Source of the DNA: an uncultured Erysipelotrichaceae bacterium
Lineage (GTDB): Bacteria > Bacillota_I > Bacilli_A > RF39 > UBA660
Length of the DNA stretch: 64,000 bases
Direction: 5' to 3'
Assembly: GCA_902761685.1 (NCBI GenBank)
Contig: CACWLI010000006.1
Location: 1 to 64,000 of the forward strand
How positions within the stretch are numbered: the first letter of the stretch is position 1; each line of letters begins with the position of its first letter. Below are positions 36,004 through 44,366 of the stretch, piece by piece. The translations under genes and the position numbers were made by a program. Under the pieces are notes generated by a model. That model searched no databases. It was not told where the DNA came from and saw only the letters and a program-made list of their open reading frames with translations.

Positions 36004-36576
36004 AAGTCTTAAATTATAAATACCAACTTGTTTATATGGATGAGTTTCACTACCACTTCTAATAGTTGTGTCTAAATGAGTTAAAAGTCTTCCATCTTCA
36101 TCAGTATTTTTAACTATGCCTTTATATCCTTGTTTATGAGACCATACTCCATTTTGATCTTTTCTTAAGAAATGAAAGTCAACTGCATCACTTTTATCAC
36201 CATCTCTTTGATATAATGCTACTACCCATGATAAATATCCATCGCTATCTATATCACAAAGTGATTCAAAATCTTCACTAACGCTTTTGTATTCAATTCC
36301 AAGAGTATCTAAATCTAATTCAAATAATTCTTGAAATGATTTATTAAAATACTTTTCAAATCTATTAGAACTTGGATCTTTTAAATGAGATAATTCAAAA
36401 CCAATTCTTCCTAATTGGTATGCAAAATAGAATATATCACTTTCACTTTTATCAAATCCCATTGCATATCCATAACAATTACATTTATTTGTGGTTTTCC
36501 ATTCTTCATTTAAATTAATTGAATTTAAAATATCACTTCTAAGTTTTAGATACCTATTTTTTCTTTCTTCCATCAT
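35995..36576 (-). CDS. Putative papain-like protein, NCYxYA/DFHxLRK family
   Basis: The start is the ATG at 36576 behind AAGGGG; a TTG two codons upstream is less likely. The 193-residue product has CNCYGYAMG near residues 32-40, SLCDIDSDGYLSWVVALY (about 105-122) and DFHFLRKDQNGVWSHKQG (about 133-150). The same three blocks occur in the protein at 43753. An early Cys and a later His in such blocks suggest a papain-like Cys-His pair. No signal peptide. No family name recognised. Confidence 0.6.
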   Translation of the reverse strand: MMEERKNRYLKLRSDILNSINLNEEWKTTNKCNCYGYAMGFDKSESDIFYFAYQLGRIGFELSHLKDPSSNRFEKYFNKSFQELFELDLDTLGIEYKSVSEDFESLCDIDSDGYLSWVVALYQRDGDKSDAVDFHFLRKDQNGVWSHKQGYKGIVKNTDEDGRLLTHLDTTIRSGSETHPYKQVGIYNLRLKR

Positions 36577-36601
36577 ATACAAAACCCCTTTTATATATAA
36601 T

Positions 36602-37135
36602 CTATTTTTTTAAAGTTATGCTTCTATCTTCCTTTTTTAACTCTTCTAATTCAGAACCAGATTTAAGAGCTTCAGATAATGAAAGTCCAGTATTAACTCC
36701 AAAAAGTGATGCACATGTTGCTGACAAACCATTACCATGTAAATATGTATTAGCAACCCAAATACCTGCACATGTTCCATATAATATAGTTTGTATAATT
36801 GCAGCGTTTCTTCTCTTTTTTAATGCTTGAATTTCTTCTGTTAAATTTCTTTTTTGTACTTCATTAGGTATTTCTTGTTTTCCTACTTCAAATAAATCAT
36901 ATTTATCTACTAATTCTGTAGTTAGTCTATAAACTTTATTTTCTGCTCTTGTTATATTTAGATTAGCTTCTTCATAAATAGCTCTATTTCTATTCATATA
37001 ATCTACAAGTTCATTTAATGTTTCATTACTTGAACCAAGCATATCTAATGCATTATATCTTTCATGTAATAATTCGTCTATCTTTTTACATCTTTCTTTA
37101 ACAGTTTCTACTCTACTATTAATATCATTTTCCAT
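36602..37135 (-). CDS. Coiled-coil protein with C-terminal membrane hairpin
   Basis: The ATG at 37135 has GGGGGG seven bases upstream; an ATG 15 bases earlier overlaps that site. The 177-residue product has a helical, charged N-terminal half (about 1-105, coiled coil likely), then a hydrophobic hairpin (about 115-150, Ala/Gly/Leu-rich) and a short charged tail. It lies between the 35995 gene and the flippase gene. Unknown function. Confidence 0.55.
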   Translation of the reverse strand: MENDINSRVETVKERCKKIDELLHERYNALDMLGSSNETLNELVDYMNRNRAIYEEANLNITRAENKVYRLTTELVDKYDLFEVGKQEIPNEVQKRNLTEEIQALKKRRNAAIIQTILYGTCAGIWVANTYLHGNGLSATCASLFGVNTGLSLSEALKSGSELEELKKEDRSITLKK

Positions 37136-37205
37136 AATTTTTCCCCCCATTTAAAATGTATGATATATTATATCACAAAAATCAATTTTTTTCAAGAATA
37201 ACATT

Positions 37206-37231
37206 AAAAAAAGGATTTATCATCCTCTTTT
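37206..37231 (-). terminator. Intrinsic terminator overlapping flippase stop
   Basis: AGGA and TCCT stem with T7 following on the minus strand; short stem, stop at 37220 in the loop side. Confidence 0.5.
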
Positions 37232-38860
37232 TAATTTTAATTTAGTTAATACTTTATCTATTAGAGCGTCTCCAAACACATCTCTTAAAGCATTATTTTT
37301 ATATGTAATTATTAAATATATAATTACTCCAACTATTCCATAAGCAAGTACTGAAATAATTGAATTTAATCTAGTATATTCAACTACTATAAAATGTTTA
37401 GCTATTATAATTGGTATTATCATAATAATACATGGTATTATTAATTTCTTTAATGTAATAATTGTATTTTTATAATTAAAGTTCATTTCTTTCTTTAATC
37501 TAGTAAGTACAATTGTAATTGATAATAAGTAACCTATGCATGTTGCTACTATTGTAGCAATATATGGTGGGATTCCAATTTTATCAAATAATAAAATTAA
37601 TGGTAAATCAAGAGCTGCATTAGTTGCTAAACCTATACATGAATTTAAATATATTAATTTAAACTTCTTTAAACTTTGAAGAGATGTATTTAAAACACTC
37701 CATACTCCAAAGAATATATGACTAAGTGCTGACATTTTAAGTACTAACCCACCATATTCACTTACTCCATAGAAAATACTATATGCTTCATTTGAAAGTA
37801 AGAATAAAAGTATACTCATTGGAACAGTTATTATTAACATAGTAGATAATGCTTGATTAATTCTATAGTTAACACCAGCCATATCTTTTTTAATAAAACT
37901 TGTTGTAACATGAGGAATAATATTTGTTGTAAGAGCTGTAGCTATTGCAATAATAATCGTACATATTTTAGGAGCCCATGTTGCAACTATTCCAGATACT
38001 ACTTCTGCTTTCATAGCTGGAAATCCTACCATATTAAGACCTTTTACAATAAGTTTAATATCAACTAAAGTATATAAATTATCAATTATTGCAACCATAA
38101 CAATAGGTATACAATAAGATAATATTTTCTTAGCAATAACTTTATTTTTAACATTATCTCTTTTTTCACTTACTGGGAAATTTTCCTTATTATTTTTAAC
38201 CTTAATTTTAAGATAAATATATGCAACTAATCCACCAAAGAATGCACCACTAAGAGCAACACTAACTCCTATTTTAGTATCATATTTTAGTACATTCATC
38301 GCAACATATGATCCCACTAAAACAATAATAATTCTTACAATTTGTTCTAATACTTGACTAAATGATGTTGGTGCTATATATTTGTGTCCTTGTAAATATC
38401 CTTTTAATACGCTTAAAAATGGTATTATTAATAAACAAAATGATATAGCTTTTATAACAAATGATACATCTTCTATAGAGTGACCACCAGTTACATCACT
38501 AAGTAAGAATTTTGCAAGTAATGGACTACCAAAGAATACTATACAAAATGATACAATAGCAAGTAACGTAATAATACGTGTACCTACTTTTTTACTTCGC
38601 TCTTTAGCATCATACATTTCAAGAGCTAAATACTCACTAATAATCATACTCATAGCTATTGGAATACCTGCAGTTGAAATATTTAAGAATAAACTATATA
38701 TATTATATGCATAGCTATATAATGTTCCTCCGCTTTCTCCAATTATCTTATAAAACGGTATAACATACACAGCTCCAAGTATTTTAATAAATATAAGTGA
38801 AAAAGATGCTATTAAAGTACCTTGAATAAACGAATTTTTCTTTAATTTACCCTTTTTCAT
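37220..38860 (-). CDS. MOP-family flippase, MurJ/SpoVB (YtgP) type
   Basis: A 546-residue protein with about 14 membrane segments and the N-terminal signature of the SpoVB/MurJ clade (QGTLIASFSLIFIKILGAVYVIPFY, then AGIPIAMSMIISEY). Family members flip lipid-linked saccharides across the membrane; MurJ/YtgP flips lipid II. The gene overlaps the preceding ATP-grasp gene by four bases (ATGA) and lies one gene from alr, supporting a cell-wall role. Lipid II specificity is inference. Confidence 0.85.
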   Translation of the reverse strand: MKKGKLKKNSFIQGTLIASFSLIFIKILGAVYVIPFYKIIGESGGTLYSYAYNIYSLFLNISTAGIPIAMSMIISEYLALEMYDAKERSKKVGTRIITLLAIVSFCIVFFGSPLLAKFLLSDVTGGHSIEDVSFVIKAISFCLLIIPFLSVLKGYLQGHKYIAPTSFSQVLEQIVRIIIVLVGSYVAMNVLKYDTKIGVSVALSGAFFGGLVAYIYLKIKVKNNKENFPVSEKRDNVKNKVIAKKILSYCIPIVMVAIIDNLYTLVDIKLIVKGLNMVGFPAMKAEVVSGIVATWAPKICTIIIAIATALTTNIIPHVTTSFIKKDMAGVNYRINQALSTMLIITVPMSILLFLLSNEAYSIFYGVSEYGGLVLKMSALSHIFFGVWSVLNTSLQSLKKFKLIYLNSCIGLATNAALDLPLILLFDKIGIPPYIATIVATCIGYLLSITIVLTRLKKEMNFNYKNTIITLKKLIIPCIIMIIPIIIAKHFIVVEYTRLNSIISVLAYGIVGVIIYLIITYKNNALRDVFGDALIDKVLTKLKLKRG

Positions 38861-39876
38861 AGATTTATTTTTTCCATTTCATCGCCAAGGATTTCACTTA
38901 TTTGAGCTAAATGTCCAGTATGCTCATCATTAAATAAGTAATATTGAACTAGTCCATAACTAGGATATTCATTTCCTTCCATAATAACTGGACCATTTTC
39001 ACTAATAGCAATATCCCACCCAACATATCTTACTTCTGGAACTATTAAAGCAGCTTTTTTTGCCATTTCAAATGCTTCTTTTACATATGGGACTTTAACT
39101 GTATCAAATTTAATTTTAGCCATTGGATGTTCAGTATAAACATTAGCAACATCATCAACAACTCTACTACAAATCTCACCTTTTTCATTTAGTCTCATAT
39201 AAGCATCAGAGCATCCAATAGCAGGATTATCATCCAAGTTAATTCTAAGAGCATTAGCTAGTATATAAGATTTGCCATCTTTTACAAGAGTAACTATTCT
39301 AAATGAATTAACAGCATATGGATTTAGTTTATCAAGTTCCTTATGTTGAACAATTCCATCTTCAATTAAATTTAATTTTTTACTTTTTAATTCTTTATAT
39401 AATTTATCTACATCTTTAATATCTTTAACAACTATTTTTTGTATACCATGTCCACCAAAATCAGTTGGAGGTTTAGCAAAAATAGTTTTTTTGTTTTTAA
39501 TAAACTTTTTAAAATCATCAAGAGAAGTTATTCTTAAATCAATCCATTCACGTTTTAAAAAATCATTAAATATTTTATTAAAAACTAATTTATCAGACAT
39601 ACATGCATCATACTTAGGATTATTTAAATAATGTAACAATTTATAAAATGATTTAGTTGTAACATATGTTTTCTTTTGCTCACTTGTTAAATTAATATAA
39701 TCTCCCTTTAAATAATCAGTATATCCTATTCCATATCTAATAAAATTTTTAATCATATCTTTTTTTACATAAGATACACTCTTATTATTTCTTTTAGCAA
39801 TATCACTAGCTAACTTATTTAGCTTTTCTTTATCAATTGCTTTTAATTTTCTCATCATCATATTTTTTACTGACAT
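38857..39876 (-). CDS. ATP-grasp enzyme, sugar-transfer-associated type
   Basis: A 339-residue ATP-grasp protein: FAKPPTDFGGHGI (about 132-145) is the ATP-binding lysine and Gly loop, VNSFRIVTLV near 190, and DIAISENGPVIMEGNEYPSYG near 290-310 holds the Mg-binding Asp/Glu/Asn. It resembles the ATPgrasp_ST family found in glycan clusters, forming amide bonds to an unknown carboxylate. It is four-base overlapped with the flippase and ten bases after alr. AGGAGGATG precedes the ATG. Confidence 0.75.
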   Translation of the reverse strand: MSVKNMMMRKLKAIDKEKLNKLASDIAKRNNKSVSYVKKDMIKNFIRYGIGYTDYLKGDYINLTSEQKKTYVTTKSFYKLLHYLNNPKYDACMSDKLVFNKIFNDFLKREWIDLRITSLDDFKKFIKNKKTIFAKPPTDFGGHGIQKIVVKDIKDVDKLYKELKSKKLNLIEDGIVQHKELDKLNPYAVNSFRIVTLVKDGKSYILANALRINLDDNPAIGCSDAYMRLNEKGEICSRVVDDVANVYTEHPMAKIKFDTVKVPYVKEAFEMAKKAALIVPEVRYVGWDIAISENGPVIMEGNEYPSYGLVQYYLFNDEHTGHLAQISEILGDEMEKINL

Positions 39877-39885
39877 AACATCCTC

Positions 39886-41058
39886 CTAGATTATTTTATC
39901 TACTTTATTATTTTTAATATAAACTCTATTCAAATTCTTACCAACATTAATAATTGTTTCTTGAATTGTTGAATGTCTTAATCTACTCATATAACCAAGA
40001 GTTAAAGAGTCTCCCAATAAAATAACTTTATCTGAAACTTTAACACTATCATCAACACGTACAAACATCATACACATACATATTGGTCCTATACATTTAT
40101 ATTTTTTATTATTAATTAATACATATCTATTTAAATTAGAAGTTCCTATCCCCTCATCATATCCAATTGGAAGAATAGCAACTTTCATGTTTTCACTTAC
40201 AACATGATTACCATATCCAATTATTTCACCTTTTTTAACCTCTTTAATTTCCATAACATTACTTATCAATTTAAAAGCAGGTTTTAAGTCTATTTTAACT
40301 CCTCTTATAACAGGACTAATATTATTCTTCTTAATATAATAATCATCTCTTAAATGTCTTAATTTATCTTTAAAATTAGATCCATATTCACTTAATGATA
40401 CATCATATCCATACATAATAGTTCCAATCCTAATAGCATTACTAAATTCTATTTTAGGATGATTTAATACAATAAAACTACTACTCAAATGAACAATATC
40501 TATTTTATTTAAATCAATATCACTAGTTATTTCTTTAAACTTATCTAATTGTTTATCATAATATACATCATTAATACCAGGTGTTGCAAAATGAGTATAT
40601 AACCCTTCTAAATAAATATTTTTATTAGAAATAATATAATTATATATTTCATTAAACTCAAGACGAGACTTAACACCTATTCTATTCATACCAGAATCAA
40701 TTTTAATATGAACCTTGCATTTTTTATTAATATGTTTCAAATAATCCAAACTATCAATAGTAAGAGTAATATTATTTTTAATAGCTTCATCTATTAAATC
40801 TGTATCTACTATTTCAGTAATTAAAACAGGAATATCTTTATTATATTTTCTTACCTCCATTGCTTCATCTAAAGAAGAAACAGCTAAATAATTAATACCT
40901 GCTTCAATTAATGTATTAACTATATACATACCATGTCCATAGGCATTAGATTTAATCATACCAATATAATATTTATAATTATTATATTTCTTAATAATAT
41001 TTTTTACATTATTTGATATATTATCTAAATTAATTTCAACAAATGTTTTTCTATACAT
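39886..41058 (-). CDS. alr: Alanine racemase
   Basis: Pyridoxal-phosphate enzyme making D-alanine for peptidoglycan. The Schiff-base Lys is K36 in IKSNAYGHG. The second catalytic Tyr is in the C-terminal beta domain. TIMYGYDVS, HIKIDSGMNRIG and the C-terminal PICMCMMFVR are family motifs. 390 residues, normal. GAGGTGA precedes the ATG. First of the alr, ATP-grasp, flippase operon. Confidence 0.95.
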   Translation of the reverse strand: MYRKTFVEINLDNISNNVKNIIKKYNNYKYYIGMIKSNAYGHGMYIVNTLIEAGINYLAVSSLDEAMEVRKYNKDIPVLITEIVDTDLIDEAIKNNITLTIDSLDYLKHINKKCKVHIKIDSGMNRIGVKSRLEFNEIYNYIISNKNIYLEGLYTHFATPGINDVYYDKQLDKFKEITSDIDLNKIDIVHLSSSFIVLNHPKIEFSNAIRIGTIMYGYDVSLSEYGSNFKDKLRHLRDDYYIKKNNISPVIRGVKIDLKPAFKLISNVMEIKEVKKGEIIGYGNHVVSENMKVAILPIGYDEGIGTSNLNRYVLINNKKYKCIGPICMCMMFVRVDDSVKVSDKVILLGDSLTLGYMSRLRHSTIQETIINVGKNLNRVYIKNNKVDKII

Positions 41059-41097
41059 ATGTCACCTCATTATTTATTATACAATATATTTATTATT

Positions 41098-42195
41098 TTA
41101 TAAAGTTTTACTATTTCTACTTACAATACCAAACTCATATAAATTATCACTTATTTTTTCAAGTAACTTATCATCAAGTACTCCATATATAAATGATTTA
41201 TCTCCTACATTAACTCTAGCTGGAAGAAGTGATAAATATTCATTTATATCATTCATCGCATTTTCACTATTAGCTAAATAATCAGAACTATACATATCAT
41301 TTAATTTAATTGAATAAGTTAGTAATAAAAATTCACTTATTTGTTTTAATGATTTCTCAATCATTTTCTTTTTAATACTAGATACTCTTTTATCATCCAA
41401 ATGATAAAAAACAAAATCTAAATTACTTAAAAATTCCATAATATCTTGATAATAAGCATACTTTTTAAGTTCATCAATTAATCCATATAAATCAGAATGT
41501 AAATATAATTTTTCCATTTTTTCTTTACCAATAATCTTTTCAGTTAATAAAGCGATTCTAACAAAATAAACATATGATTTAATTATTTCATCCTCACTAA
41601 AATATCTTTCAGTTAAAAGTTGAGTATACCCTTCATTTAAAGCATCTCCTACTTTAACTCCTAATTTAGATTGACTAAATCCACTATATACAACATTTTC
41701 ATCTACTTTAGAACTACTCATATGAAATAATTCATGATATATAGTACTCTTAAAATCATCCGGATTTAAAAAGATGGAATTATTATTTACTACATAAGAC
41801 CCTCTAACTTCTAAAATACTATTTTTATATTTTTTATTTCTCTTTTTAAAATCAGTTTCATATGTATCTAGATTAACTATATTATTATAAAAATTAATTA
41901 AATCACTCTCATCAAAATTATCAGTAATTACTTTAGAAAAATGTAATAATTCATCTCCAAATTTTCTCTTGCTTAACCCACTTAAATTTTCATAACTAAC
42001 TTCTTCATATAAATGTTCTAATTCTGGAGGAAACTCTACACTATCTATATCAGCAAGTCTTTTTTCTCTTTTTAATTTAAAACTCTCATGTATTTTACTA
42101 GTAGAAGTAAAAACTACTACACCACCAAGTGTAATACCACCAAGTAAAACAGGTAAATTACTCACAAAAACATTATTTTTAGTTTCATTATTCAT
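41098..42195 (-). CDS. Membrane-anchored zincin (HExxH) paired with DUF1292 protein, copy A
   Basis: The 365-residue product has one TM near residues 11-30, then a soluble domain with HELFH (H154, E155, H158) and NEGYTQ (187-192), which supplies a probable third zinc ligand (E188) in gluzincin style. It aligns over its whole length with the protein at 42423, including FNYNNI-like, CNTHY-free spacing and SSS after the HExxH. Start overlaps the DUF1292 gene (42188) by eight bases. Substrate unknown. Confidence 0.65.
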   Translation of the reverse strand: MNNETKNNVFVSNLPVLLGGITLGGVVVFTSTSKIHESFKLKREKRLADIDSVEFPPELEHLYEEVSYENLSGLSKRKFGDELLHFSKVITDNFDESDLINFYNNIVNLDTYETDFKKRNKKYKNSILEVRGSYVVNNNSIFLNPDDFKSTIYHELFHMSSSKVDENVVYSGFSQSKLGVKVGDALNEGYTQLLTERYFSEDEIIKSYVYFVRIALLTEKIIGKEKMEKLYLHSDLYGLIDELKKYAYYQDIMEFLSNLDFVFYHLDDKRVSSIKKKMIEKSLKQISEFLLLTYSIKLNDMYSSDYLANSENAMNDINEYLSLLPARVNVGDKSFIYGVLDDKLLEKISDNLYEFGIVSRNSKTL

Positions 42196-42439
42196 ACTCT
42201 ACCTCTTCAAGTTCATTTAGAACACTTTCAACTTCATCCCATTCTTCATCTTTTTCTATATCAACAATTTTTTTATCTTTGTCATATACTCCAGCATATA
42301 CATTTAATCTATTGTTTTCATACTCACCATCAGTATAAATAACATAATTCTTTTTAGTATTTTTTGAAACATATGAAAAAAGTATTCTATATTCTTTAAT
42401 TGTTCCATCTTTTTGTTTAACTTTAAATACTTCTTTCAT
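42188..42439 (-). CDS. DUF1292 (YrzB-like) protein, copy A
   Basis: An 83-residue acidic protein: KDGTIKEYRILFSY, NYVIYTDGE, NVYAGVYDK, ending WDEVESVLNELEE. This strand-rich layout with a C-terminal W(D/N)EVE helix is that of the DUF1292 family (YrzB), found across Firmicutes without known function. AAGGAGTAATA precedes the ATG. It overlaps the zincin genes on both sides. Confidence 0.8.
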   Translation of the reverse strand: MKEVFKVKQKDGTIKEYRILFSYVSKNTKKNYVIYTDGEYENNRLNVYAGVYDKDKKIVDIEKDEEWDEVESVLNELEEVEYE

Positions 42440-43472
42440 TATTACTCCTTATTTCATTTACCATATCATTAAAATCAACTTCATCATTAATATAATACGT
42501 TTTATTTCCTGAATAAAAAGTTTGAGGAATATTAACTAAAAATTGATTTATATTTATATTAAATTCTTCTTCACTTAATGATTCATTCTTTAGTTTATTT
42601 ATATATGCATTAATTAGTATTCTATTTATTTCTTTAAGTGAATTATTAATTAAATCCCATTGCATAAAAGTATCTTTTTTATGAAAGAATTTATATACAT
42701 AATCAGTATGTTTTATAAATTCAGCAGACATTAACTCACCCACATATTTAGATAACTCATGATATAAAGATAACAAATCACTTTTAAAATAAAATTTATG
42801 CATTAAATTTTCACCAATAATAGACTCTAATATACCACTAATATCACTTAAATAATCATAGTAATTTGCAGTCATAGATTTTGGACTAAAATACTTTCTA
42901 TTTAAATATTCTGTATAACCTTCATTTATTCCTCTACCATAGTCACCATAATCTTTACTTATTTGATTAAATCCAATATAAGTAACACCATTTCTTCTAT
43001 TAGAACTAGATAAATGCAATAATTCATGAAATAAAACAGATTTACTACTTCTTTTAGATAATTCAATCTTATTATTTGAAAAATACATTCCAGTATTTCT
43101 TTGATGATTTAAAAAGAAATCTTTAAACCCTTCATCTTTTCTATATATATTTAAATAATTAATATTATTATAAAAATTTTGTAAATACTCTCTATCAAAA
43201 TTAGTTTCTAAAATTCTTCCAAACTGTAAAATATCATCTTTGAATCTTGAATTTAATTTATCTTTTCTAATTGAATCAAAATTCTTATTAATTTCAGGAG
43301 GTAAATACAGTATTACATCCTTAGATTCATAATCTTTTCTTAATTTAAATCCTTTTCTAGTTTTATTTTCAATATAAACTACAACAGATGACAAAAATAA
43401 AGTTTCTATTAATTCTATATTATTAGAAACAAAATTAATAAAAGTAACAAATGCATCAGTTTGCCATCCCAT
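42423..43472 (-). CDS. Membrane-anchored zincin (HExxH) paired with DUF1292 protein, copy B
   Basis: The 349-residue paralogue of the 41098 protein has an N-terminal hydrophobic segment (about 17-34), HELLH (H149, E150, H153), SSS just after, and NEGYTEYL (183-190) with probable third ligand E184. Starts one base before the end of the DUF1292 gene at 43472, so their translation is coupled. GAAGGTGAAAACTA precedes the ATG. Confidence 0.65.
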   Translation of the reverse strand: MGWQTDAFVTFINFVSNNIELIETLFLSSVVVYIENKTRKGFKLRKDYESKDVILYLPPEINKNFDSIRKDKLNSRFKDDILQFGRILETNFDREYLQNFYNNINYLNIYRKDEGFKDFFLNHQRNTGMYFSNNKIELSKRSSKSVLFHELLHLSSSNRRNGVTYIGFNQISKDYGDYGRGINEGYTEYLNRKYFSPKSMTANYYDYLSDISGILESIIGENLMHKFYFKSDLLSLYHELSKYVGELMSAEFIKHTDYVYKFFHKKDTFMQWDLINNSLKEINRILINAYINKLKNESLSEEEFNININQFLVNIPQTFYSGNKTYYINDEVDFNDMVNEIRSNNERSI

Positions 43473-43705
43473 TAGTTTTCACCTTCTATTTCTAGAAGTA
43501 ATCTTTCAACTTCATTCCATTCATCCTCTGTTTCAAGATTTTCAAACATACTTAAATCATTAGGATCAAACCTCTTAGCATACACATTTATCCCATCATC
43601 AGTATAAACTATATAATTTCTATTATTATATATAAAAACAAGTAATATTTTATATTCCTTTATATTTCCATCTTCATCTTTTAGTTTTAACACTTCATTT
43701 TTCAT
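43472..43705 (-). CDS. DUF1292 (YrzB-like) protein, copy B
   Basis: A 77-residue acidic protein with the same order of motifs as 42188: KDEDGNIKEYKILL, NYIVYTDDG, INVYAKRF, and the ending EWNEVERLLLEIE. First gene of the duplicated module. Family function unknown. Confidence 0.8.
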   Translation of the reverse strand: MKNEVLKLKDEDGNIKEYKILLVFIYNNRNYIVYTDDGINVYAKRFDPNDLSMFENLETEDEWNEVERLLLEIEGEN

Positions 43706-43732
43706 AAATTAATTATATAACATATTTTAAAT

Positions 43733-43755
43733 AAAAACCACTAAATTAGTGGTTA
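43733..43755 (-). terminator. Intrinsic terminator overlapping stop of 43753 gene
   Basis: AACCACTAATTTAGTGGTT hairpin followed by TTTATTT on the minus strand. Confidence 0.8.
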
Positions 43756-44304
43756 TCTTTTAAGTCTTAAATTATAGACTCCAACTCTTACATAAGGATC
43801 TTCATCATACATCCAATCTAAATATATATCATCAAGATTAGTAATAATTTTTTTATCATCATCAATATTTGTAACAGCCCCAGTTGTACCCCTTTTATGA
43901 TACCAAATACCATCACTAGTCTTTCTTAATAAATGAAAATCACTAGTTATAGTACTCTTAGCTTCATAAAGTGCTACTACCCATGATAAATACCCATCAC
44001 TATCAATATCACACAAAGATGGATAAGACTCTCTTACTTCATCTATCTTAATACCTAAAGTTTGCATATCAATAAGCATTCTATAATAATATGGTAATCT
44101 ATATAAATAATCACTATCCATATTAAAACTAAACTTTCCAATTTCTCCAATTGAATAAGCATAATTTCCCTCAAGTACTTCACTATATGGTATATCAAGT
44201 CCCAAAGCATATGCATAACAATTAGTAGTTTTAATATTATCCCAATTAAATTTTAAATCTATTTTTGATCTAATCTCATCATAACTCATTTTAAGTTTTT
44301 CCAT
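43753..44304 (-). CDS. Putative papain-like protein, NCYxYA/DFHxLRK family (second copy)
   Basis: The 183-residue paralogue of 35995 has TNCYAYALG (about 27-35), SLCDIDSDGYLSWVVALY (about 95-112), SDFHLLRKTSDGIWYHKRG (about 121-139) and the shared ending GVYNLRLKR. The Cys and His blocks are kept, so both copies may be active. No signal. The ribosome site GAGG lies in the 3' arm of a hairpin (see findings). Function unknown. Confidence 0.6.
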   Translation of the reverse strand: MEKLKMSYDEIRSKIDLKFNWDNIKTTNCYAYALGLDIPYSEVLEGNYAYSIGEIGKFSFNMDSDYLYRLPYYYRMLIDMQTLGIKIDEVRESYPSLCDIDSDGYLSWVVALYEAKSTITSDFHLLRKTSDGIWYHKRGTTGAVTNIDDDKKIITNLDDIYLDWMYDEDPYVRVGVYNLRLKR

Positions 44305-44308
44305 AATA

Positions 44309-44327
44309 AAACCTCACATAAGTGAGG
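44309..44327 (-). terminator. Hairpin/terminator before the 43753 start
   Basis: CCTCACTTATGTGAGG followed by TTTTATT on the minus strand, about 40 bases after the 44367 stop. It also contains the GAGG ribosome site of the next gene. Confidence 0.65.
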
Positions 44328-44366
44328 TATATATTAACATATATTGATTGTTAATTCAAATATTAA

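Larger units (their letters stand above)
41098..43705 (-). repeat. Tandem duplication of a two-gene DUF1292-zincin module
   Basis: Gene pairs 43472/42423 and 42188/41098 have the same order, overlapping junctions and paralogous products; the second pair starts within the end of the first. Confidence 0.75.
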
